A DNA stretch of 64,000 nt from Hahella sp. CCB-MM4 (GTDB lineage Bacteria > Pseudomonadota > Gammaproteobacteria > Pseudomonadales > Oleiphilaceae), in the NCBI RefSeq assembly GCF_002260525.1, contig NZ_MRYI01000004.1:124001-188000 (forward strand), read 5' to 3'. Of the stretch, positions 54,410 through 63,768 are shown piece after piece. The notes under the pieces are model-generated. The model ran no database searches, was not told where the DNA came from, and saw only the letters and a program-made list of their open reading frames with translations. The first letter of the stretch is position 1. Every line of letters begins with the position of its first letter. Position numbers and translations under genes: made by a program.

Positions 54410-55399
54410 TCACCTGCTGGATGAGATTTCCTGAAGGCGCTGGCCGACTTGTCCGAAAAAGGCCTTTGACAGCCCGCCTTCCACCTCAAGATACCACAGT
54501 TCTTTGACTTTGAAAGCGCCACATTTAACCGCGTCTTTTTCTGTCATGACGACCGGAAACCCATCTTCGAAAACCAGGTCATCCGCCTGATATACATGGT
54601 GATCAGGAAACGCATGGCGCACCACTTTCATCCCGAGAGCTTCCAGCGTGGAAAAAAAACGCTCCGGATTCCCAATACCGGCAACGGCATGCACGGTGCG
54701 ACCAGCAAACAACTCAGTTGCCTGCACTTCGTCTCCGTTTACAGCCACCAGCCGGGTCGGTTTCAGTGTCATCTCATAATCAACAGGCAATCCCGCCTTG
54801 CCGTTCGCAATGACAAAATCCACGTTTTTTAAACGTTCCGCAGATTCTCTCATGGGGCCGGAGGGGAGACACCAGCGATTCCCAAGCCCTCTCGCGCCAT
54901 CGATCACTACAATCTCCATATCCCGCGGAAGCTTCAGGTGCTGCAACCCATCATCACTGATGACGACATTACAATGAAATTTATCCAGAAGGCATCCCAA
55001 AGCAGCCGTGCGGTTGGGATCGACGACCACAGGTACTCCAGCTCTTCTGCGGATCAATAAAGGCTCATCTCCACTGACAGCCGGCGAATCTTCAGGCTCG
55101 ACGACGTGAGGGTAGACACTCGCATTGCCTCCATATCCCCGACTGATCACACCGGGTCGATAACCAATGGATTCCAGATAACCGACCAGCGCCATGACCA
55201 AGGGCGTCTTGCCGGTACCGCCGACGGTAACATTACCGACCACGATGACCGGGACATCAGAAACCGCCTTATCCCCTCGAATGAGCCTGTAATATCCTTT
55301 TCTGAATAATACGACCGACATGTAGACAAACGTAAGCGGCAGGAAAAGTAACCACCAGAGATTCTTTCCATACCAGACTCGTTCGATAAAGCGGGTCAT
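54410..55399 (-). CDS. lpxK: Tetraacyldisaccharide 4'-kinase LpxK
   Basis: The 329-residue enzyme has the P-loop VVGNVTVGGTGKTPLVMAL at ~52-70, the second motif VVISDDGLQHLKLPRD and a C-terminal VVMTEKDAVKC. An N-terminal membrane-associating helix (~14-32) is present. It phosphorylates the lipid A precursor at 4'. Its ATG overlaps the msbA stop (ATGA). Confidence 0.95.
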   Translation of the reverse strand: MTRFIERVWYGKNLWWLLFLPLTFVYMSVVLFRKGYYRLIRGDKAVSDVPVIVVGNVTVGGTGKTPLVMALVGYLESIGYRPGVISRGYGGNASVYPHVVEPEDSPAVSGDEPLLIRRRAGVPVVVDPNRTAALGCLLDKFHCNVVISDDGLQHLKLPRDMEIVVIDGARGLGNRWCLPSGPMRESAERLKNVDFVIANGKAGLPVDYEMTLKPTRLVAVNGDEVQATELFAGRTVHAVAGIGNPERFFSTLEALGMKVVRHAFPDHHVYQADDLVFEDGFPVVMTEKDAVKCGAFKVKELWYLEVEGGLSKAFFGQVGQRLQEISSSR

Positions 55400-57153
55400 G
55401 CCTCAGCTTCGCTGAATTGTAATTGATGTAATGCCGCGTACGCTCCCTGTTGCGAAATCAGCTCATCATGGGTTCCGGTTTCAACAATTCTACCCTGCTC
55501 CATGACAACAATCAGATCTGCACTTTCGATAGTGGACAAACGATGGGCAATCACCAGCGTTGTACGGTCTTTCATGACATTCTCAAGCGCCGCCTGGATA
55601 TGGCGTTCAGCATGCGTATCCAATGCAGAAGTTGCTTCGTCCAGGATCAGGATAGGAGAATCTTTCAACAATGCCCTGGCAATCGCCAACCTTTGTCGCT
55701 GCCCGCCGGAAAGGTTGACTCCGTTGTCTCCCAACACCGTATCGAAGCCGCGATCCAGACTCCCTATGAATTCAATCGCGTGGGCGGCCTCCGCCGCTTT
55801 TTCAATATTGGCCAACGGAGCGCCTTTCAACGTTCCATAGGCAATATTATTCGCGACAGAATCATTGAACAGTGTCACCTGCTGGGTCACCAGGGATATC
55901 TGTTCCCGCAGACTTGCCAGCTTGAACTCCTTGAGTGAGATCCCATCCAAGGTGATATCACCATCCTGATAATCATAAAAACGGGGAATCAAACTGGCCA
56001 GCGTGGACTTTCCGCTTCCTGAGCGGCCCACCAAGGCCACTGTCTTCCCTGCCGGGATATGCAGACTGATGTTGTCCAACACCTTTTTCTCAGCGCCAGG
56101 GTAGGAAAAAGAGAGATTTGAAATACGGATATCGCCTTCACATTTGTCCAGCGTAACGGCTCCAAGATCTCTCTCAACATCTTCATCAATCTGGGCAAAC
56201 ACATCTTGTGATGCTGCAATCCCCCTCTGCACAATCGCATTGACTTCAGTCAGCTGTCTGACTGGCTTGGCGCATGTAGTGGCTGCTGTTATGAAGGCAA
56301 TAAATTCACCGGAGCTCATGTTCTGCAGCACCTGTGGCGACAGAGCCAGCCATACCAGCACCGCGATCGCGATGGAAATAAGCATCTGGATGATCGGCGT
56401 CGATATTGCCTGGGTAAAAGAAAGCTTGAGATTCTGCGCAATATTATTTGCACTGGCACCGGTAAACCGCTCCTCCTCATGGCTTTCGCCTCCGAAGGTT
56501 CGCATAACGCGGTAACCATTGAAGGTCTCGGATGCCACATGGGTCACATCGCCCATGGAGGTCTGAATTTTGTTACTGATATTCCGAAACTTTTTGGTGA
56601 TAAAGCTGACCAGCACCCCTATCACCGGTCCAACCGCCAGGAACACCAATGTCAGTCGCCAGTTCGAATAGAGCATGAACCCCAGCAGCCCAATCACTGT
56701 AAATCCTTCGCGCAGAATCACCGTAATAGCGTTGGTCGCGGCACCCGTAACCTGCTCGACGTTGTAGGTAATCTTGGACACCAGATGCCCTGTTGAATTG
56801 GCATCAAAAAAGCTACAGGGGAGCCTGATAATTCGCGAAAACAACTGTGTTCGCATACTGTGCACAATTTCACGGGAGACAAACGCCATGAAATAGGTGC
56901 TGAAAAATGAACCGATTCCTCTTATGGAAAAAACCGCGATGATCAGTAGGGGAACCAGGATTCTGTTTCGATCAGAAGGGTTTTCAATGGCTTCCACCAC
57001 AAATTTCATGGCAGGCGCCATCGCGGCACTGGCAAGGGCGTAGGTGAGGTTCCCGACGATCGAAATCAGAAACGCCCACCAGGCCGGCTTCAGGTAACCC
57101 AACAGGCGCTTGTACACCTGCCAGCCGGCATATTGGTTATTCGTTTTACTCAC
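55396..57153 (-). CDS. msbA: Lipid A export ABC transporter MsbA
   Basis: The 585-residue half-transporter has six transmembrane helices in the first ~310 residues. The nucleotide-binding domain has Walker A VGRSGSGKST, signature NLSGGQRQRLAIARALL and Walker B ILILDEATSALD, then an H-loop VIAHRLS. It flips lipid A-core across the inner membrane. The start is GTG. It follows exbD by 74 bases and overlaps lpxK. Confidence 0.95.
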   Translation of the reverse strand: MSKTNNQYAGWQVYKRLLGYLKPAWWAFLISIVGNLTYALASAAMAPAMKFVVEAIENPSDRNRILVPLLIIAVFSIRGIGSFFSTYFMAFVSREIVHSMRTQLFSRIIRLPCSFFDANSTGHLVSKITYNVEQVTGAATNAITVILREGFTVIGLLGFMLYSNWRLTLVFLAVGPVIGVLVSFITKKFRNISNKIQTSMGDVTHVASETFNGYRVMRTFGGESHEEERFTGASANNIAQNLKLSFTQAISTPIIQMLISIAIAVLVWLALSPQVLQNMSSGEFIAFITAATTCAKPVRQLTEVNAIVQRGIAASQDVFAQIDEDVERDLGAVTLDKCEGDIRISNLSFSYPGAEKKVLDNISLHIPAGKTVALVGRSGSGKSTLASLIPRFYDYQDGDITLDGISLKEFKLASLREQISLVTQQVTLFNDSVANNIAYGTLKGAPLANIEKAAEAAHAIEFIGSLDRGFDTVLGDNGVNLSGGQRQRLAIARALLKDSPILILDEATSALDTHAERHIQAALENVMKDRTTLVIAHRLSTIESADLIVVMEQGRIVETGTHDELISQQGAYAALHQLQFSEAEA

Positions 57154-57227
57154 GGCAACGTGTCTCTATTAGTCCGGTTTAAGGCTTTCGCAAGAATGAA
57201 AAGCACTACATAAATGAATAAGGCAGC

Positions 57228-57653
57228 TTAGTTGCTGCCATCTTCCGAACGTTCCGTTGTAATACTAAGCTTTTTGTATCCCAGTTGACCGGCTATATCC
57301 ATCGCTCGAACCACAAACTCGTGGGGAGTCTTGGCATCCGCGGTCACGATAAAGGGTAGCTTATTATTGCCGTCGGACAGTTTCTCCACTGCCCGCTTTA
57401 ATGTGCCTATCTGACTGTTGATCAGAACCCGGCCATTTACCGTGTATTGGCCGTCCCGGTTAATCACCACTTCCACCATATCGACTTCAGCTTCAACAGG
57501 CGTGCCTGAAGCCTTTGGAAGCTCGACTTCCAGATGGCTTTCTTTGGTAAATGTGGTCGATACCATGAAGAAAATCAGCAACAGAAAGACCACATCAATA
57601 AGAGGTGTCACATTGACTGACAACTCTTCTTTATTCTGACGTCGGAATTTCAC
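57228..57653 (-). CDS. exbD: ExbD/TolR-type proton-channel subunit
   Basis: The 141-residue protein has one N-terminal transmembrane helix (VTPLIDVVFLLLIFFMVSTT) with the proton-relay Asp20 and a small periplasmic domain. It works with ExbB to use the proton gradient. It starts at a GTG that overlaps the exbB stop (GTGA). The location before msbA/lpxK is also seen in Pseudomonas (without msbA), so the real partner may be an envelope process other than TonB. Confidence 0.93.
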   Translation of the reverse strand: MKFRRQNKEELSVNVTPLIDVVFLLLIFFMVSTTFTKESHLEVELPKASGTPVEAEVDMVEVVINRDGQYTVNGRVLINSQIGTLKRAVEKLSDGNNKLPFIVTADAKTPHEFVVRAMDIAGQLGYKKLSITTERSEDGSN

Positions 57654-58285
57654 TTGGTCTTGGCCCCTTCGATATCGACATCACGGTCTCCGTGAACGAC
57701 TTCCACCAGTTTCAGAGCCTGCTGTTCCATTTCAACAACGATCTCATCGACCTTACGCTGGAAGAAGCGGTGACAAACCAGCGCTGGAATGGCAATCGTC
57801 AAACCTGCCGCGGTGGTAATCAGCGCTTTGGAGATCCCTCCTGCCAAAACCTGAGTATTGCCGGTACCAGCAACCTGAATCTCAGCAAACACATCGATCA
57901 TACCGATAACCGTACCCAGCAGACCCAACAATGGAGTCACGGCGGCAACGGTACCCAAAGCCGTCAGGAAGCGTTCAAGTTCGTGAACCACATGACTGGC
58001 TTCTTCCTCGATACTCTCCTTCATTATTTCACGTCCGTGCTTGGCATTAAGCAAGCCGGCGGCAAGTACACGACCTAAAGGGGATTCCTGTTGCAGTTCC
58101 TTAAGTCTTCTGCCGTTAAGTTCTTTTTTCTTCAGACGGGCCATCAAGTCATTCACAATTGACTGCGGGGCAATCTTCCCGGGCCTCAACGTCCAGAATC
58201 TTTCTATGATGATCGCCAGTGCCAGAATGGAACACAGCAGAATGGGGATCATGATCAGACCGCCCGCTTTCAACAATTCGTACAC
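57650..58285 (-). CDS. exbB: MotA/TolQ/ExbB-type proton-channel subunit
   Basis: The 211-residue protein has three hydrophobic helices at ~8-27, ~105-130 and ~150-172, with the family stretch AAVTPLLGLLGTVIGMIDVF and GISKALITTAAGLTIAIPAL. It forms the proton channel with ExbD. It starts 85 bases after the comEC stop codon. Confidence 0.93.
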   Translation of the reverse strand: MYELLKAGGLIMIPILLCSILALAIIIERFWTLRPGKIAPQSIVNDLMARLKKKELNGRRLKELQQESPLGRVLAAGLLNAKHGREIMKESIEEEASHVVHELERFLTALGTVAAVTPLLGLLGTVIGMIDVFAEIQVAGTGNTQVLAGGISKALITTAAGLTIAIPALVCHRFFQRKVDEIVVEMEQQALKLVEVVHGDRDVDIEGAKTK

Positions 58286-58370
58286 TCAATTGCCTCCTAC
58301 AAAAAATCGCCATACTTTAGCATAGCCTGCCGGATACAGTCACTTCAGAAACACTGTGAAAAGCCTCACA

Positions 58371-60887
58371 TTATTGATTGGTAACAAAGGAATATCGCTC
58401 AAAATCCGATCGCGCGGTGGTCACCACCCAATTAATTTTGCCATTCTTCTCTTCGTCCGCAACGATCCTGTCTTCCGCAACGATCCTGATCGCCCCATGC
58501 TCCGCAGTATTCATCAGCGGAATTCCCCGGTTCTTAAACCATTGCCGAAACAACCTGTGTGGATGGCCAAATGCATTAAGATGCCCGGTACTGACAATCG
58601 CTATTTGCGGTCTGACGGCAGATAGAAACTCCGGCACAAAGGCATTTCCACTACCATGATGAGGCAGTACCAATACATTGGCCTGCAGCTTCTCCCTGGA
58701 GTATTCCAATATTCGGCGCTGAACATCGGCTTCAATATCGCCGGTCAATAATATCGAGAAATCGCTATAGGACACTTTCACAACACAGGAATGATTATTG
58801 GCAGATCCTCTGACAGCTTCCATATCCATCCCGGATTTGCCCTTACCCCGACCCCGAACCGGCCATAACAATTCCACGCGCATGCCCTGCTCTTCCTCCT
58901 TGGGATTTAAGGTATTTAGGGTATTCAAAGAATTTAAGGCATTTGTCGAACACAGCCTGCTTCCTGGCACCCGACCGGGTTCCCCGGATAAGAGGTTATC
59001 TGTCGATACGACTTCCAGAAGCGACGACAATCCTCCAGCATGATCCGTATCGCCATGGCTGATGATAATTGGATCGAGATCACGAACGCCGTACCGCTTC
59101 AAAGCGGGAGCCAGGATAGATCTGCCGGCATCCCAATATTCATAGCGGGGGCCTGCGTCATAAAGCATGGTCGTATCTTTGTAGCCGGCCATTACCGACA
59201 ATCCCTGACCCACATCGAATACTTCAACCGTAAATGACGGCAATCCTCCCTCGTAACCTCTGAGTCCCGCCAAAATGATGACAGGGACACCCCAGGCAGC
59301 CATAGGTAACCGGAAGTGCAACAGGATGGCGCCGCCTACAGCCAGCAGTGCAGAAGCGGATATGTAACCGGGATCGAAAACCAGGACAGGAAATTCCGCT
59401 GCCCATCCGGACACCCACCAAAAAATATCAAACAGTCCTGACACAAGTGAAAACACCGGATCGCTCAGCACAGTCGATAGCATCCCCAGAATCAAAGCAA
59501 GCACTGTTAACGGCAAAATCAGAAGACAAATCAACGGAACCGCAATCAGGTTTGCCAGAATCCCTCCGGTGGAAATCTGACCAAAGCCAATCACCAGGAT
59601 TCCTGACATCCCAAGGAAAAAACCGATTTGGCCGCGCCAGAGTGTCCCTATCTTTGATCGACCTATTTGCAGACGGCGCCCAAACATCAGCAATAATATG
59701 CCGACCCCAAAGAACGACAGCCAGAAACCTGCTTCAAATATGGCAAAGGGACTGACCAAACTACATATAAGGAGCACACCGATCATCCAGGAAGACATCA
59801 GTCCCGATGCGCGAAGATGCATCACCAGGATGCCGATGATCGTCGTGCAGGAAGCCCGTAATACAGGCACACCAAAATCAACGACTGCAACAAAAGCCAG
59901 AAGGAACATCAGCGCACTCAACGATCCAACGACCAGTTGCACTTTTCGCCTGCATCGCCTCACCAGTATCCTGGCCAACAAAAATCCGAAAGTGGCGATC
60001 ATTCCAATGTGCAATCCGGAAATCACCATAAGATGGGTAAGACCGGATCGATTCAATTGCTCCTTCTGCAAAGCGGATAGATGCCCACGATCGCCCAGAA
60101 TCAGCGCCCTGAGACTCGAATTGCTTGGAGACTCTGCCAACAATTCAGAAATTCGTTCTCTGACTTTTCCGGTAACATCAAGCGCTGTTGATTTGGAAAG
60201 CTTCTCTACACTCACGACTTGGCGAATACTTCCATAAGCCATCCAGGGAGAAGCCCATGCCTTTTGCCAGGCGAATGGTCGACTGAAGTTTTGCAGGGGA
60301 TGCTTGGATTTAATTCTAATATTCAGTACGTAGCGGATTCCCGGCTCAAGGGTATAGACACAGTAATAGCAAGCCAGCAGAAGTTTATGACGCCCGACCG
60401 GGGCCTTCCATGAGCGCCCAGCGGACATTACCTCAATATGACTGGCACACAGCAGGTATTTGCTGACAAAAGCTGTCTTTCCGTTTCCGTATTCATGGGC
60501 AGAGTCTTCATTGGCAGAAGTATTTCCATCGCCACAGATTTCGCCAATGACAACAGCCTCCTTGCCATCGACCCAAACAGGCAATTCATGGGATTTTTGA
60601 TAAATCAGAAGTGCAGCAGCTCCTGCCCCGAAAAGCATCAGAACGATCATACCCAGTCTACGGGCAATCAACATTCTGGCTTTTAAACAGGAGGTCCTGA
60701 CAATTAAGACCCTGGCAATTAACCCAATAGCCGTAATTAAGCCAATAGCAGCAATTAAGCCAATACCAAATATCGGCGCGGCATATGTGTGGTGAGTTTT
60801 TACTGCGGATTCTATGGCATGCTGCCATGGCCCAAATACCAATACAGCGTACCAACCCGAGAGAAACGCAATCATCCGTGATCGCAT
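58371..60887 (-). CDS. comEC: DNA uptake/competence channel ComEC (Rec2)
   Basis: The 838-residue protein has ten or so hydrophobic helices, the competence core GLTHLMVISGLHIGM, and a C-terminal metallo-beta-lactamase domain (VFDVGQGLSVMAGY, IISHGDTDHAGG, VLVLPHHGSG). The HxDxDH motif marks the nuclease-like metal site. It transports single-stranded DNA across the inner membrane. Three separate sets of short in-frame repeats lie in it, near the N-terminus, in the MBL domain and near the C-terminus (listed separately). First gene of the envelope cluster. Confidence 0.93.
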   Translation of the reverse strand: MRSRMIAFLSGWYAVLVFGPWQHAIESAVKTHHTYAAPIFGIGLIAAIGLITAIGLIARVLIVRTSCLKARMLIARRLGMIVLMLFGAGAAALLIYQKSHELPVWVDGKEAVVIGEICGDGNTSANEDSAHEYGNGKTAFVSKYLLCASHIEVMSAGRSWKAPVGRHKLLLACYYCVYTLEPGIRYVLNIRIKSKHPLQNFSRPFAWQKAWASPWMAYGSIRQVVSVEKLSKSTALDVTGKVRERISELLAESPSNSSLRALILGDRGHLSALQKEQLNRSGLTHLMVISGLHIGMIATFGFLLARILVRRCRRKVQLVVGSLSALMFLLAFVAVVDFGVPVLRASCTTIIGILVMHLRASGLMSSWMIGVLLICSLVSPFAIFEAGFWLSFFGVGILLLMFGRRLQIGRSKIGTLWRGQIGFFLGMSGILVIGFGQISTGGILANLIAVPLICLLILPLTVLALILGMLSTVLSDPVFSLVSGLFDIFWWVSGWAAEFPVLVFDPGYISASALLAVGGAILLHFRLPMAAWGVPVIILAGLRGYEGGLPSFTVEVFDVGQGLSVMAGYKDTTMLYDAGPRYEYWDAGRSILAPALKRYGVRDLDPIIISHGDTDHAGGLSSLLEVVSTDNLLSGEPGRVPGSRLCSTNALNSLNTLNTLNPKEEEQGMRVELLWPVRGRGKGKSGMDMEAVRGSANNHSCVVKVSYSDFSILLTGDIEADVQRRILEYSREKLQANVLVLPHHGSGNAFVPEFLSAVRPQIAIVSTGHLNAFGHPHRLFRQWFKNRGIPLMNTAEHGAIRIVAEDRIVADEEKNGKINWVVTTARSDFERYSFVTNQ
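58456..58491 (-). repeat. Two 18-bp in-frame repeats near the comEC 3' end
   Basis: tccgcaacgatcctgtct and tccgcaacgatcctgatc run back to back. Read on the minus strand they give the near-duplicate RIVAED RIVADE. Confidence 0.8.
58906..58944 (-). repeat. Four 9-bp in-frame repeats in the ComEC MBL domain
   Basis: Units tttaaggta, tttagggta, ttcaaagaa, tttaaggca, then a partial ttt. They encode NALNSLNTLNTLN, a three-residue x-L-N repeat in a surface loop before a Glu-rich stretch. Confidence 0.85.
60715..60768 (-). repeat. Three 18-bp in-frame repeats near the comEC 5' end
   Basis: Units at 60715-60732, 60733-60750 and 60751-60768 share aattaa(c/g)ccaata. They encode GLIAAI/GLITAI/GLIARV-type hexads that extend the second hydrophobic helix. 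A half-decayed fourth unit follows at 60697-60714. Confidence 0.85.
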
Positions 60888-61197
60888 AACGGTTTCCTTA
60901 TTACGAACTTCAATCTAATATATTCCGGCGTCCATTCCGGTAGCGCAGGTTAATTATCAGTCATTACCTAAACCCGGCTATTTAGCTGCATAATCATCAC
61001 TAAATGCTGTATATTTCTCTGCCGCCGGGCGGCAGAAATAATCAGGTACCGGGAACCTTGGCTGTTGCGGCATTACTTTTTAGATACAGAAACACTTAAG
61101 GCACAAATACACCTGACATCAACCTGCAATAAATATGCGGGCATATAATATTATTTAAACGGGCTGACAGGGCCTATTTAGAGAAGTTGTAACATCA
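60888..61197. promoter_or_regulatory. Divergent spacer between comEC and the DUF2062 gene
   Basis: About 310 AT-rich bases with promoters for both directions; no gene is seen. A G/C-rich hairpin CTGCCGC-CGG-GCGGCAG lies at 61019-61035, flanked by T/A-rich arms. There is no long T-run, so it is more likely an RNA structure or a regulator site than a terminator. Confidence 0.45.
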
Positions 61198-61722
61198 ATG
61201 CCGAAAAATTTCATAAAAAAGATGCTCCCAACCCCCGAGAAAATTCGCGCGAATAAAGCATTGGGGTTCCTGGGAGATGTACTGCATGAACCGAATCTTT
61301 GGCATATAAATCGACATGCTGTGTCCAAAGCGTTTCTGGTGGGGATTTTCTGCAGCTTTATTCCCATGCCATTCCAAATGGTATTAGCCGCTTTTGTCGC
61401 TGTCTGGGTGAATTGCAACCTTCCACTCTCGGTGGCCCTTGTATGGATCAGCAACCCGGTGACCATGCCTCCGATCTTTTATTTTAATTACCTTGTCGGA
61501 GCTTATATTCTCGGCACACCCACCATGCATTTTGACTTTGAACTAAGCCTTGCCTGGTTCACCGAAAAGCTATATGAAATCGGCTTGCCACTTTATTTTG
61601 GCTCACTTGTGTGTGGCGTTTTCTTTGCCGTGCTGTCTTATGCCATCGTTGAGTTTTTATGGAGACGAAAAATCCGCCGTGAATGGCATGTACGCCAACA
61701 AAAACGAGCCAGTCGCAGCTAA
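61198..61722 (+). CDS. DUF2062 family membrane protein
   Basis: The 174-residue protein has HINRHAVSKAFLVGIFCSFIPMPFQMVLAAFVAVWVNCNLP, then VALVWISNPVTMPPIFYFNYLVGA, the DUF2062 pattern with three hydrophobic helices. A late helix at ~135-160 precedes a basic tail. The function of the family is not established. In Pseudomonas a similar gene follows comEC (from memory). It is 63 bases before the DAHP synthase. Confidence 0.88.
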   Translation: MPKNFIKKMLPTPEKIRANKALGFLGDVLHEPNLWHINRHAVSKAFLVGIFCSFIPMPFQMVLAAFVAVWVNCNLPLSVALVWISNPVTMPPIFYFNYLVGAYILGTPTMHFDFELSLAWFTEKLYEIGLPLYFGSLVCGVFFAVLSYAIVEFLWRRKIRREWHVRQQKRASRS

Positions 61723-61785
61723 TAGCCTGATTATTTACTTGTATCATCTTAATTGCTTGTATCACTTATTTGCCGAGAGATCAGT

Positions 61786-62898
61786 ATGCTACTTATCCTT
61801 CACCCCGACACTGACAAACATTCTGAAGAATATCGCCTTACCATTGAACACCTGGAATGCCTGGCGGATGTCAGCTACCGGGTTCATGACATCCAGGGTA
61901 AGCAGCAGAAACTGACTGAAATTTACCTACTGGGGGACACAAAGAAACTGAGCTCGGACGAAATCAGCGCGCTGCCGGCAGTTGAACGGGTGATCAGGAT
62001 CTCCGAAGAATATCGAATCCTGGGCAGACACCATGATGAGAAGCGCACAACAGGCTTCGAATACAACGGCGTTACTTTTGATCAGGACAGCTTTCATCTA
62101 TTTGCCGGACTCTGCGCCGTTGACAACCCCAAGAATGTCGAAGAGATGATGCGGGCTCTCAAAGCACATGGCCAGCAATGCACCAGAATGGGCGCTTACA
62201 AGCCGCGAACCAGCCCCTACACATTCCAAGGACACGGAAAAAACTGCCTTCCCTACGTCTTCGAACTGGCTGGCAAATATGACATCAAGGTGATTGCCAT
62301 GGAAATCACCCACGAGAGCCATATTGAAGAAATCCATGAGGCTCTGGAGCAAACAGGAAACCCCACAGGTGTCATGCTTCAGATCGGCACCAGAAATACT
62401 CAGAACTTCGAACTGTTAAAAGCGATTGGCAGACAGAAGCAATTTCCATCATTACTGAAACGCGGCTTCGGCATTACGCTGAACGAGTCATTAAATGCCG
62501 CGGAGTATCTGGCAAGCGAAGGCAATGCCAATGTTGTTTTCTGCCTGCGGGGTATGAAAACTGAAGCCGGCAATCCACACCGAAATCTGGTGGATTTCGC
62601 CCATGTGCCGGTAGTGAAGCGTCTGACCCGTATGCCGGTCTGTGTTGACCCCTCCCATTCAGTGGGCAATCATGACCGGGATCCCAGCGGCATACTTGAT
62701 GTTATTCATGCCGCCGCGCAAGGCGTCATCTCTGGCGCCAACATGGTACTAATAGATTTCCACCCTCATCCGTCAGAAGCCTTTGTCGACGGACCACAGG
62801 CATTAACCATCCCGGATCTCCCCAGATTCCTGGATGACATGGAGTTGTGCCGGGAAACCTATCTAAAAAGACAAAAGATTTATCAGACAGATCTGTGA
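61786..62898 (+). CDS. 3-deoxy-7-phosphoheptulonate (DAHP) synthase, type I-beta-like
   Basis: The 370-residue protein has a ~95-residue N-terminal regulatory-like part, then the KDO8P/DAHP synthase barrel. The barrel shows GAYKPRTSPYTFQG, VMLQIGTRNTQNFELL, LLKRGFG, VFCLRGM and VCVDPSHSVGNHD, ending with DFHPHPSEAFVDGPQAL. It makes DAHP from PEP and erythrose-4-phosphate, the first shikimate step. The usual AGPCSVES is here AGLCAVDN, an uncommon variant at the PEP-site loop. The ATG at 61786 has GAGAG upstream; a frame 11 codons longer is open but lacks support. Confidence 0.88.
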   Translation: MLLILHPDTDKHSEEYRLTIEHLECLADVSYRVHDIQGKQQKLTEIYLLGDTKKLSSDEISALPAVERVIRISEEYRILGRHHDEKRTTGFEYNGVTFDQDSFHLFAGLCAVDNPKNVEEMMRALKAHGQQCTRMGAYKPRTSPYTFQGHGKNCLPYVFELAGKYDIKVIAMEITHESHIEEIHEALEQTGNPTGVMLQIGTRNTQNFELLKAIGRQKQFPSLLKRGFGITLNESLNAAEYLASEGNANVVFCLRGMKTEAGNPHRNLVDFAHVPVVKRLTRMPVCVDPSHSVGNHDRDPSGILDVIHAAAQGVISGANMVLIDFHPHPSEAFVDGPQALTIPDLPRFLDDMELCRETYLKRQKIYQTDL

Positions 62899-62952
62899 TC
62901 GATCTGAACAAAAAACCAAACACAGAATATTCATATCAGGAATAAGGGAATT

Positions 62953-63699
62953 ATGATCATTGTTGGTCATCGTGGAGCAAAAGCCGAAGCTCCGGAAAAC
63001 ACTGTCATCTCTTTTGCCAAAGCCTATGAAGCCGGCATCCGCTATTTTGAACTCGACGTCCAACTCAGTTTGGACGGCCAGCTGATTGTCATTCACGACA
63101 AGACAGTTGATAGAACCACCGGACAAACAGGTAAAATCGCAGACCTGAATGCGGACGAGTTAAGAGCTATGGACGCAGGCAAGCACATCCCCCCCTGGCA
63201 CGAATCTGCACCAATACCCCTGCTTTCGGAAATACTCGATGCTATTCCAGAGTTCAGATCAATTCAGTTTGAGGTCAAATCCGACACAAGAGCCCGGCTG
63301 AACACGCTCTGTAATCGTCTGGTCGAGCTTATTCAAAAGCGCCAGTTATTTGGCCGCTGTATCGTCACCAGTTCGAACACCTGGGTTCTGCAACAGATCA
63401 AACGCCTGAACAGCAGCATAGAAACAGGCTATGTGGGCCAGAGACGCTTCCCCAGCCCCGTACAGACCGCCGTTAAACATGGCTGCAGCCTGCTGGCCAT
63501 TTATCACAAACTGGTCGACAGCTCCGTCATGGAGGAATGTAAAAAAGCCGGACTGGAAGTTTCCACCTGGACTGTTAACACCATTCCTGAAATTCTTCAG
63601 CTACAAAAACTGGGAGTCCATAGCGTCATTACGGATTATCCCCAGCATGTCCTGAAGCATTTTCAGCAGCAGGAAAATCTTCCCTTTCACTTCCAGTGA
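62953..63699 (+). CDS. Glycerophosphodiester phosphodiesterase
   Basis: The 248-residue protein has VGHRGAKAEAPENTVISFAKAYEAGI (catalytic His and Glu), FELDVQLSLDGQLIVIHDKTVDRTT (metal Glu/Asp and His) and the C-terminal VSTWTVN. This is the GDPD TIM barrel, as in UgpQ. It splits glycerophosphodiesters to glycerol-3-phosphate. No signal peptide, so cytoplasmic. In Pseudomonas a GDPD gene is also found next to sth. Confidence 0.92.
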   Translation: MIIVGHRGAKAEAPENTVISFAKAYEAGIRYFELDVQLSLDGQLIVIHDKTVDRTTGQTGKIADLNADELRAMDAGKHIPPWHESAPIPLLSEILDAIPEFRSIQFEVKSDTRARLNTLCNRLVELIQKRQLFGRCIVTSSNTWVLQQIKRLNSSIETGYVGQRRFPSPVQTAVKHGCSLLAIYHKLVDSSVMEECKKAGLEVSTWTVNTIPEILQLQKLGVHSVITDYPQHVLKHFQQQENLPFHFQ

Positions 63700-63725
63700 C
63701 AACCGTCCCGCAACAGCGAACAAAC

Positions 63726-63754
63726 AAAAAAGCCCGGCATCGCCGGGCTTTTTT
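63726..63754. terminator. Bidirectional rho-independent terminator between GDPD and sthA
   Basis: A 13-base perfect stem (AAAAAAGCCCGGC / GCCGGGCTTTTTT) with an ATC loop; runs of A and T on both sides let it end both convergent transcripts. Confidence 0.94.
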
Positions 63755-63768
63755 ATGGCAAACACTGA

